Assembly (NCBI GenBank): GCA_028279505.1
Contig: JANQNP010000033.1
Span: forward strand, 1-64,000
Length of the DNA: 64,000 nt
Reading direction: 5' to 3'
Source: Dehalococcoidia bacterium
Lineage (GTDB): Bacteria; Chloroflexota; Dehalococcoidia; UBA2979
In this document: piece by piece, positions 42,444-49,727 of the stretch
How positions within the stretch are numbered: position 1 is the stretch's first letter
How the letters are laid out: each line of letters opens with the position of its first letter
Position numbers and translations under genes: made by a program
The notes under the pieces: generated by a model
The model's input: the letters and a program-made list of their open reading frames with translations, nothing else
What the model was told of the DNA's origin: nothing
Databases searched by the model: none

Positions 42444-44423
42444 ATGCCTGAAGAGACCGATCTGAAGCTCCGGTTTGTCGGGTCGCTCGTCGAGCAATTG
42501 GGTGCTCAGATGTACCCGAGCGCGACGGCGACGATTGCCGAGCTCATCTCGAATGCTTGGGATGCGGACGCACAGAACGTGTGGGTTGAGATTCCCTTTG
42601 GGAAGTCGTGGGCCGAGAACATGGAGATCGTCGTCCTCGACGATGGAATTGGCATGTCGCACAGGGATGCCCGAGACAAGTATCTCCAAGCAGGTCGCAA
42701 GCGCCGCGTTGAAGAGAAGACCGACCTCACCGTCGGTGGGCGAAGAGTCCACGGGCGAAAGGGAATTGGAAAGCTCGCAGCGTTCGGAACTGCGAGGATT
42801 CTCGAATGCGTTACCACGAACGAAGGGGATACCACAGCGTTCCGGCTCGACTACGACGAGATCCGGAAGCTACAGGCGGGAGCCGACTACACCGTCGAGC
42901 CAGCGGAGGACACCTCTCCTATAGTCCGCCCTGACGGCACTGCCGTCGAAAGCGGGACTCGCATCCGTTTGACGAAGCTCAAACTGAAGCGAGCGATCAA
43001 CGCGGATCAGTTTCGTGAGTCAATGTCTCGACGCTTCGCGTTTGCGCAGGCGGAGATGTCCATCCGTATCAATGGGGAGGTGTTGGAGCGATTCTCGTAC
43101 CCGGTTCAGTTTCGCTTTCCCGATGACGGGAAGCCGTCAGACGACGTAACCATTGCCGATGATGGATGGGCCGAGGAGACGATCGCTGAGGGACTTCCGG
43201 TCCGATGGTGGATCGGGTTCACAGAGAAGCCCATCAAGGATCAGACGCTCATGGGCATCTCCGTCCTCTCTCGCGGAAAAATGGTGCAGCGCCCCTTCCT
43301 CTTCCAGCGAGCTCAGGGTGTCGAAGGGCAGCTTGGTCAAGAGTATCTGGTTGGCGAGGTAGTCGCTGAGTGGCTCGATGAAGGGGAGGACATCGAGACT
43401 GACCGGATCCAAGCCAACCGTGATCAACTGCAACTGGAAGACCGAGAGCTAGAGCCCTTCGTCGAATGGGGGCGTGGCCTTGTTCGTTGGGCTCTGAGGA
43501 AGAGAAACGAGCTTCGACAGAAGGCTGCTGAAGACGCCTTCAAAGCGAGTGAAGAACTCGAAGAATTGCTGAAGCCGTTCACCCCCGATGAACGCAGGGC
43601 GCTGATGAATGTCGCCCGGGCGACGTCCACCCTCGACGAGATGGATGCCGATGATGTCTTCACGGTAGTTCGGACCGTCGTAGATGCCCGTGACGACGTC
43701 ATTGTCCGTCAGATGTGGCAGGAAATTGGGAAGGAAGAACCCGATGTCCAGAGTAGGATCTGGCAGGTGGTGCATCGATTTGGACTCATCGACGCTAGAA
43801 GGAATCAGACAATAATCGAGGCCAGGCTCAACACCATTGATCTGTTGAAATTTTACATCAAAGGTGGAGCTTCAGAGGTTCCAACTATTCACGACCATAT
43901 CAAGGAGCACACGTGGCTCCTTGATCCACGATGGCATCTGCTGGGAGATGAGGTGGACGTCTCGACCTGGGGGATCGATTTTACTCCTGAAGTGGACGAG
44001 GAGACCGGGAATCAACTCGACTTCTTGTTCGCGCTCAGCCCTCCATCTCCTTCTGAGCTAGACGAGGTACTCATAGTCGAGATCAAGAGGGGTACCCATC
44101 CCAACGGAACTACTCGAAGAGCGAGTCTTCCGGAGGTCAACAAGTTCCACGGCTATGTCCTTGCTGCCCAAGCGTTCTACGAGAAGTCGACGGATAGTCC
44201 CCGTATTACCGGCATGATGGTGGCCGAGGGATATACGCAACAAGCCGATCAGACGAGAAAGAGCTTTGAGACGATTCCCGATCCGCGCCTCCGATTCCGC
44301 ACCTGGCAGCGAGTGATCGACGACACAGAGCGACTGCACACCGGGTGGCTAGCCCTAGCGAAGCGTCGTGGGGATGAGCCGGAGGGTTCGCCGACGCCAG
44401 ATGAGCACGTGGGCAAGGACTGA
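42444..44423 (+). CDS. GHKL (MORC/MutL-like) ATPase with C-terminal PD-(D/E)XK-like motif
   Basis: 659 residues; GGAGGG precedes the ATG. GHKL motifs: N-box Glu33/Asn37 in AELISNAWDADA, DDGIGM (66-71), and GRKGIGKLAAFG (104-115). A middle helical region holds a charged coiled segment. Near the C-terminus Asp526, Glu546 and Lys548 (LDFLFAL ... LIVEIKRG) have the spacing of a PD-(D/E)XK nuclease site. Such ATPases occur with Dcm and Vsr in restriction-type clusters (Iyer, Abhiman and Aravind described MutL/MORC homologues in these). DNA is visibly more A/T-rich than that of the neighbours, suggesting transfer. Probably the restriction effector. Confidence 0.75.
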   Translation: MPEETDLKLRFVGSLVEQLGAQMYPSATATIAELISNAWDADAQNVWVEIPFGKSWAENMEIVVLDDGIGMSHRDARDKYLQAGRKRRVEEKTDLTVGGRRVHGRKGIGKLAAFGTARILECVTTNEGDTTAFRLDYDEIRKLQAGADYTVEPAEDTSPIVRPDGTAVESGTRIRLTKLKLKRAINADQFRESMSRRFAFAQAEMSIRINGEVLERFSYPVQFRFPDDGKPSDDVTIADDGWAEETIAEGLPVRWWIGFTEKPIKDQTLMGISVLSRGKMVQRPFLFQRAQGVEGQLGQEYLVGEVVAEWLDEGEDIETDRIQANRDQLQLEDRELEPFVEWGRGLVRWALRKRNELRQKAAEDAFKASEELEELLKPFTPDERRALMNVARATSTLDEMDADDVFTVVRTVVDARDDVIVRQMWQEIGKEEPDVQSRIWQVVHRFGLIDARRNQTIIEARLNTIDLLKFYIKGGASEVPTIHDHIKEHTWLLDPRWHLLGDEVDVSTWGIDFTPEVDEETGNQLDFLFALSPPSPSELDEVLIVEIKRGTHPNGTTRRASLPEVNKFHGYVLAAQAFYEKSTDSPRITGMMVAEGYTQQADQTRKSFETIPDPRLRFRTWQRVIDDTERLHTGWLALAKRRGDEPEGSPTPDEHVGKD

Positions 44424-44494
44424 ACTGAGGGACCCGTGCCGCGCTAGGTGTTCAGCCCGATTGTGAGAGCACCCGACGGCGTAGAATCCGCCGC

Positions 44495-44776
44495 ATGCTT
44501 GAAAGTGCTCGCGAGCTGATCGCGAGGGTGGCGCTGCTCGGGGTGTCCGAGGAGGACTCCGAGGAGGAGCGGCTGCGGCAGGCGGCGACGATGCTGGTCG
44601 CCGTCATCATGTTGGGGTTGTCGCCGGTGTGGGTGGGGACCTACCTGCTGATCGGGCGGCTGTGGTCGGCGGCGATTCCCGGGTCGTATGCGTCGCTGTC
44701 GGCGGGGATGATCACGTGGATCGCCTGGCGAGGGTCGAACCGGCTGTTCGCTGAGCGCCGCTCGAGGGCGGGTTAG
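44495..44776 (+). CDS. two-helix membrane protein resembling a cyclase N-terminal anchor
   Basis: 93 residues. LLGVSEEDSEEERLRQAATMLV leads into two hydrophobic helices (~30-50 and ~58-80) ending at a basic tail (NRLFAERRSRAG). This closely resembles the membrane anchor at the start of class III adenylate cyclases of Chloroflexota and Actinomycetota, but the catalytic part is absent and a hairpin covers the stop. Either a stand-alone small protein or a fragment left by truncation. Confidence 0.5.
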   Translation: MLESARELIARVALLGVSEEDSEEERLRQAATMLVAVIMLGLSPVWVGTYLLIGRLWSAAIPGSYASLSAGMITWIAWRGSNRLFAERRSRAG

Positions 44777-44782
44777 CCCTCG
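44763..44782 (+). terminator. terminator-like hairpin over the stop codon
   Basis: CGAGGGC / GCCCTCG arms around GGGTTA, which contains the TAG of the membrane-anchor ORF. No T-run follows. Confidence 0.4.
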
Positions 44783-44848
44783 CGCTTGGGGTGGGGGTGG
44801 GGTCTAAGATCGAGGGCCCGCCCACCCCCGCTTGAAGGCGAAGCCCGC

Positions 44849-45886
44849 ATGCGCCAGGTCCCAGGTCCGAGGGTTGTTGCGTGCCTGCCGTGGGGTGGGG
44901 CGCTGGTGGTGGCGACGCTGGTCGCGGTGATGGCGCTGACGGTGGGTTGCGCGGGGAGCGCTGCCGCGCAGGAGGGGCCGACCGTCGAGGTGGACCCGCT
45001 GGGCGCGGAGCCGGGCGAGTTCATCGTGGTGATGGGGGCGGGGTTCCCGGTCGGCGAGACGGTGACCGTGTTCTTCGGCGAGACGCCGATCCTGACGACG
45101 ACGATTGGTGAATCGGGGGCGTTCGAGGTGCCGGCGGCGGTGCCGCTGACGGTGGAGCCGGGGCCGTTCCTGATCTCGGTGACGGGGAGCCTTGGGTCTG
45201 AGTTCGTGCTGACCTACCAGGTCGTGGCACCGGTGTTGACGCCGACGCCGACCGCGACGGGGCTCACATTCGAGGTGTTGCCGGAGGCGGCGCTTCCGGG
45301 GGAGACGATCACTGTGACCGGCGGCGGGTTTGAGGGCGGTGAGGCGGTGACGGTCAGCTTCGATGGCGTCGAGCTGGCGACGGTGGGGGCGACGCTCAGC
45401 GGTGCCTGGCTGGCGAACGTTGTGGTGCCGGTGACGACGGAGCCCGGCCCGCACACGATCACGGTGCGCGGGGCTCGCGGGGTGGAGTTGTCACTCGAGT
45501 ACACGGTCGAGGCGCCGGCGACGCCGTCCGTGACGCCCTCGCCAGTCACGACCGCGGAGCCGACGGTTGCGGTGACCGCAACGCCCTCGGGTGGTGGGGT
45601 GACTGCGACGCCGGGGTCCGGAGATGGGACGCCCGCGGCCCCCGGCGACGGTGGTGATAGCGCCGGTGACGGCGCCTCGGACGGTGGGGCCGTCGAGGGG
45701 GCTCGCGGGACGTGGGATGACCTGCCTGTGGTGTTCCTCGGGGTGATGGCGGTGGTCGCCGGGGCGCTGGCATGGGGCTTCTGGCGCTGGGCGCGTCGTG
45801 AGGTCGGGGGCGAGGCGTTGGAGCAGATGGCGCGGTTCGACGACGTTGATCCGCCTGCCGAGGGAGCGGCCAGGCCCGGAAGCTAG
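44849..45886 (+). CDS. surface protein with two IPT/TIG-like domains and a C-terminal membrane anchor
   Basis: 345 residues from ATG 44849 (GAAGGCGAAG upstream); the frame upstream of it is noise. Signal peptide (~10-38). Two Ig-like repeats, ~40-125 and ~137-220, each with GAxPGExIxVxGxGFxxGExVTVxF and ending EPGPxxIxVxGxxGxEhxLxYxV. A Thr/Pro/Gly stalk follows, then a transmembrane helix (~298-318) and a basic cytoplasmic end. Probably a cell-wall-spanning protein; ligand unknown. Confidence 0.7.
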   Translation: MRQVPGPRVVACLPWGGALVVATLVAVMALTVGCAGSAAAQEGPTVEVDPLGAEPGEFIVVMGAGFPVGETVTVFFGETPILTTTIGESGAFEVPAAVPLTVEPGPFLISVTGSLGSEFVLTYQVVAPVLTPTPTATGLTFEVLPEAALPGETITVTGGGFEGGEAVTVSFDGVELATVGATLSGAWLANVVVPVTTEPGPHTITVRGARGVELSLEYTVEAPATPSVTPSPVTTAEPTVAVTATPSGGGVTATPGSGDGTPAAPGDGGDSAGDGASDGGAVEGARGTWDDLPVVFLGVMAVVAGALAWGFWRWARREVGGEALEQMARFDDVDPPAEGAARPGS

Positions 45887-46010
45887 TCGTCGGCGTTGTC
45901 CGCGCTGATTGAGATCCACGTAGATCCGACACCGCGCTGGTGCACTCCGGACCCTTGGCGGTCGCCGAGTTCCGACGCAGCCCAATACATCCGGACGGTC
46001 TCAAGCAGGG

Positions 46011-47105
46011 CTAGGCGGGCCCGGATGAGGCGCGCATCGCCGAGAGGGTGCGGAGGGCGGCGGTGAGGTCGCGGATCTCCTCGGCGCCACGAGCGAGCGG
46101 GGATGCAATGGCGCCGTCGGCAGTAACGAGGACGGCGGTAGGCGTGCCGGAGGCTCGGTAGCTCGAGGACACCTCGTGCTCTCGCTGAACGAGGAAGTTC
46201 GAGAGCGCGTGCTCGTCGCTGCGTTCGCGGTTCGCGGTGGCGTCGCCGGTGCCGATCACGGCGACGGTCAGCGCGTCGGTGTGGTCACGCTGCCACTCGG
46301 CGAGCTCGGGGTAGAACTCCTGGCAGGGCGCACAGGTCGGCGAAGTGAAGGCGAGCAGGACTGGCAGGCCGGGCGCGCGGAGCTCGTCGAGCGTTGCTTT
46401 GGCCTCGGCGGTTGACGGCTGACCCGTGGCCCCGTTCGACGAAGCGCCCGAGATGCCGGGGGCACCGACAGAGAGCGTGCTGACGGCGGGGAGCGCGAAC
46501 GTCGGTGCGGGGTCGCCAACAGGGAGGCCGGGCTTGGGCATGTCGCGCTCGAGGATCTCGAGGCGGCGGCGGTAGGCGAGGATGCGCGAGAGCAGCACCA
46601 TGACGAGGCCGAGCACCGCGATGGAGAGCGCGATCGCGATCCCGCCGAGCGCGAGCGTGGCCTGTTCGAGCCTCGTGAGGTCAGTGACCCAGCCGTAGCC
46701 TTCCTGGTCGGGGCCGGCCGCGACGGCGACGAGCGCGATCGCGATGAAGCCCGCATTCCTCGCGAGGGTGGAGAGACCGACGGGGCCGCCGCCGAGCTGG
46801 CCGAAGCAGTGGCAGTCGGGCGCTCGGCCTCGGGCGATGCTGAGGGCGATGGCGGCTGAGAAGATCGCGAGCAGCAGTAGCGCGCCGATCGCGCCGAACC
46901 AGCCGGTCACCGGCGGGATCAGCGCAAGGGCGACCGCGATCTCGACGACCGGGAGCAGCAGAGCAGCGGGCCCGGCGAGCCGAACCGGCGCGCCGAAATC
47001 GCGCATCGCCTGCCGCGCTCCCTCGCGATCGAGGAGCTTACCGACGGCCGCGGTGACGAAGATCGCGGCGAGCGCGATCCGGACGGCGAGCAGGAAGATG
47101 GTCAT
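46011..47105 (-). CDS. MauE/DoxX-type membrane protein fused to a thioredoxin-like domain
   Basis: 364 residues from ATG 47105. N-terminal half: four-helix MauE domain (LAAIFVTAAVGKLLDR; CHCFG motif at residues ~97-101; ARNAGFIAIALVAVAAG), then a further helix. C-terminal half (~190-364) is a TlpA/AhpC-like thioredoxin fold with the active site CAPC in LAFTSPTCAPCQEFYPEL, facing the extracytoplasmic side. Suggests delivery of reducing power across the membrane for disulfide exchange, perhaps in cytochrome or amine dehydrogenase maturation. No mau genes nearby. Confidence 0.85.
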   Translation of the reverse strand: MTIFLLAVRIALAAIFVTAAVGKLLDREGARQAMRDFGAPVRLAGPAALLLPVVEIAVALALIPPVTGWFGAIGALLLLAIFSAAIALSIARGRAPDCHCFGQLGGGPVGLSTLARNAGFIAIALVAVAAGPDQEGYGWVTDLTRLEQATLALGGIAIALSIAVLGLVMVLLSRILAYRRRLEILERDMPKPGLPVGDPAPTFALPAVSTLSVGAPGISGASSNGATGQPSTAEAKATLDELRAPGLPVLLAFTSPTCAPCQEFYPELAEWQRDHTDALTVAVIGTGDATANRERSDEHALSNFLVQREHEVSSSYRASGTPTAVLVTADGAIASPLARGAEEIRDLTAALRTLSAMRASSGPA

Positions 47106-47327
47106 CCGTGCCTCGTTCCGAGCGCTCCGCTTGCGCCGGGTGGTGCCCCGTCCGCGGACCTGACACACGCGCGCTCAGCCGAGAGCGGGCGCTGAGGCGG
47201 TGATGATAATCCGTCGCGCCGAAGCGCGGGGGTTGAGGGCGTCGCCGTCGAACGACGGGAGAGTCGCGACCCGAGGTTTTCGTTGTCTCGACCGGGGCGG
47301 CGGGAGGCTGATCGTTGGTGCCACTGG

Positions 47328-47364
47328 TTATCCACAGCAAGCGGGGTTATCCACGCTATCCACA
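47328..47364 (+). other. cluster of three DnaA-box-like 9-mers
   Basis: TTATCCACA (47328-47336, identical to the E. coli consensus), TTATCCACG (47347-47355) and CTATCCACA (47356-47364), all in one orientation, the last two abutting. They lie in a 373-base gap (47106-47478) with no gene seen. No dnaA, dnaN, parAB or rep gene is in the window. Confidence 0.5.
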
Positions 47365-47478
47365 CACCGAGGACCCTGGAACTGGGGATGACATACATGG
47401 TCGCGGGGAACGTGTCTGCGCCGTTTAGCGGTTTTCTTGAGGGTCCGCGAGATACGTGAGGTCGCTGTTCTGCGATCG

Positions 47479-48120
47479 TCAGACAGCGGGCTTGCGCACG
47501 ACGGCGTACTGGTAGTGGAGCTCCCCAGGGGTGGGATCCTCCCAGGTGTCGAACCGCTCCAGCGTCCCGTAGCGCTCGAGGATTGCGCGCCATCGCTGGT
47601 CGCTGCGCGAGCTGAAGAACCGTGGTGTCTCGATACCTCTATATAGCCGGTGCTGTTCCGAGTCGATGCCGCCCCACACGCCGATCGCGATCGGTGCCCC
47701 CGGTACGAGGACGCGCATCACCTCGGTCAGCGCCTCATTGATGCGGGTGTCGGGGACGTGGAGCAGCGTGCTCATCGACCATGCGGCGGGGAAGGCGCCG
47801 TCGTCGAACGGCAGATCGAAGAGCGAGGCCTGGCGGCAGTCGATGCCGGCATCGACGCAGCGGCGCACGTTCTCGGCCGAGAGATCGATTCCGGAGACGA
47901 CCAGGCCATCGTCGCGAAACGGAATTGCGTCGCGACCGGTGCCGGCGCCGATCTCGATGACGGCGGTGCGGTCCTCGGAGCGGAGCAGCTCAACGAACGC
48001 CGTGCGACGTGCCTCCCGCTCGGGGTCCGCGCCGAACTCCGCGCGGATCGGCGCTTGCTGGTCGTAGAACTCAGCCAGTTCCGCTTCGAGATTGTCAGTG
48101 GTCACCGTGGTACCAGGCAC
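47479..48120 (-). CDS. class I SAM-dependent methyltransferase
   Basis: 213 residues from GTG 48120 (a GTG at 48105 is an alternative). Motif I IEIGAGTGRDAIPF, then VSGIDLSAENVRRC, FDLPFDDGAFPAAWSMSTLLHVPD (motif IV region), and RVLVPGAPIAIGVWGG. Typical ubiE/Methyltransf_11 type acting on small molecules; substrate unknown. Confidence 0.8.
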   Translation of the reverse strand: MPGTTVTTDNLEAELAEFYDQQAPIRAEFGADPEREARRTAFVELLRSEDRTAVIEIGAGTGRDAIPFRDDGLVVSGIDLSAENVRRCVDAGIDCRQASLFDLPFDDGAFPAAWSMSTLLHVPDTRINEALTEVMRVLVPGAPIAIGVWGGIDSEQHRLYRGIETPRFFSSRSDQRWRAILERYGTLERFDTWEDPTPGELHYQYAVVRKPAV

Positions 48121-48491
48121 CTACAGTTCACTCGCGGGCGCCGGAGCACCGGCGAGGTACGCCGGACCAACGGATGGACCGCGATCTTAGGCTTGTTCCT
48201 GCTCAGTCGAACGGCGGTCCTTAGCCGTCGTTCCGGGCAGAGTCTGGTTGCGCGCTGATCTGCTGACCTGTCATGTGGCCGACCACGCTCCGCCGCTCGA
48301 CCGCTGGTGCTGAGTACCGCATCCGTCGTCCTCTCGCCTGCCGCTTCCGTATGCGCTGATCGGAACGGTCCCGCACGGTACACCCAACGCTGCTCGATCG
48401 CACTCCGAGCTGCGGAGGTTGAGCCGGGAGGATGCGGGCGGGCTGCTGAACCCCCTAGCTGCCGTGGCCGTGTGCTGTCCGCGCGTGTGGG
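48121..48491. other. 371-base stretch without recognisable gene
   Basis: Only short, Arg/Ser/Pro-biased frames on both strands; no tRNA, strong hairpin or convincing small ORF seen. It lies upstream of the methyltransferase and downstream of the serine hydrolase. Confidence 0.5.
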
Positions 48492-49565
48492 CTAGCCTGG
48501 TGGGACCAGCGGGCGGCCGCGCAAGTCCGGCAGCCAATGCTCCGCCAGTCCTCGGCTGATCGCGTCCGGGCGGTCGACTTCGCCGAGGTTGGCGAGCACG
48601 ACGACGGTGAGCGCGTCATCGAGGAAGTGCGTCACGTTCGTGGCGAACCCAATGATCGAGCCGCTGTGCCCGACGACACGGCGGTCCGCATCGGCGAGGT
48701 GGAACATCCCGAGGCAGGCCTCGAAGCCGAGGACCTCGAGGTCGTTCCCCAGTCGTGAGGGCTGCGGTGTCCACATCGCCTCGAAGAGCGCGGGTGGCAA
48801 CGGGCCTCTGCCCTGCATGGCCTGTGCGAGGCGCGCCATGTCCTCGATGGACGCGGTCAGCGAGCCCGCGGCCCAGGTGCCGGTGGGGCTGTAGTAGGGC
48901 GGGTGGCTCAGCGTCGTGCCGTCCCAGCGGTAGCCGCGGGCGCGCCCCGCGACTATCGCATGGGGATCGTGCGGCACCGCGGAGGTCATGCCCAGCGGGC
49001 CGGTGATCCGCTGGGCGACTGCCTCGTCGTAGGTCTGGCCGGTCGCCGCCTCGATGAGGCATCCGAGCAGGTAATAGCCGGTGTTGTCGTAGCTGCCGTA
49101 GTCGCCGGGCGTCCGGCGCAGCGGCTCGTCTCGCACCAGATCGAGGAGCTCCTGCCTCGATAGGTCGAGTCGCGTCGTTGCCCAATAGCCCTCCGCCTCG
49201 GTGTAGCTCGGCATGCCCGACGTGTGGGACAGCGCGTGCCGCGCAGTGACCGCGTCCCACGTAGCGTGGAACGGGCCAGCGGCTCCATCGATCCGGCGCA
49301 AGAGCGACTCATCGAGGTCGACCGAGCCGTCCGCGACCAGCGCGTGCGCCGTTAGCGCGGTGAAGATCTTCGTGAGCGACGCGAGCTGAAATGGCGTCTC
49401 AGGGGTGATCCGCGCGTTGAACTCCACGTCCGCCAACCCCAACGCCCCGAGGTAAGCGACCTCGCCCTCGGCAACGACGACCGCGGCGATCCCAGGGATG
49501 TGCAGCGCGGCGCGCTGTTCCTCCAGGTACTCGTCGAGCGTCGCGGGTGACGGGGTCACTGACAT
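48492..49565 (-). CDS. serine hydrolase of the beta-lactamase/PBP fold
   Basis: 357 residues from ATG 49565. Ser63-x-x-Lys66 in LASLTKIF, Tyr-Asn motif in SYDNTGYYLLG, and His-x-Gly in GHSGSI, all in the expected order; HTSGMPSY is the usual lid segment. No signal peptide. Family includes class C-like esterases and D-amino-acid peptidases. Single gene. Confidence 0.9.
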   Translation of the reverse strand: MSVTPSPATLDEYLEEQRAALHIPGIAAVVVAEGEVAYLGALGLADVEFNARITPETPFQLASLTKIFTALTAHALVADGSVDLDESLLRRIDGAAGPFHATWDAVTARHALSHTSGMPSYTEAEGYWATTRLDLSRQELLDLVRDEPLRRTPGDYGSYDNTGYYLLGCLIEAATGQTYDEAVAQRITGPLGMTSAVPHDPHAIVAGRARGYRWDGTTLSHPPYYSPTGTWAAGSLTASIEDMARLAQAMQGRGPLPPALFEAMWTPQPSRLGNDLEVLGFEACLGMFHLADADRRVVGHSGSIIGFATNVTHFLDDALTVVVLANLGEVDRPDAISRGLAEHWLPDLRGRPLVPPG

Positions 49566-49727
49566 CGCCTCGACGTTAGCCGATCGCACCGTCCGAACGA
49601 GCCTCCGAGGTTCGCCTGTTTCAGCGCAGCCAGCGTGGGGCGGAGGGCTCAGCGGCGCTTGCGGGGTGGATTAGCGATCGGGAGCGGACCAACCTCGAAG
49701 GGTGGACAGCGAGGGTGGTGTGTCGCG

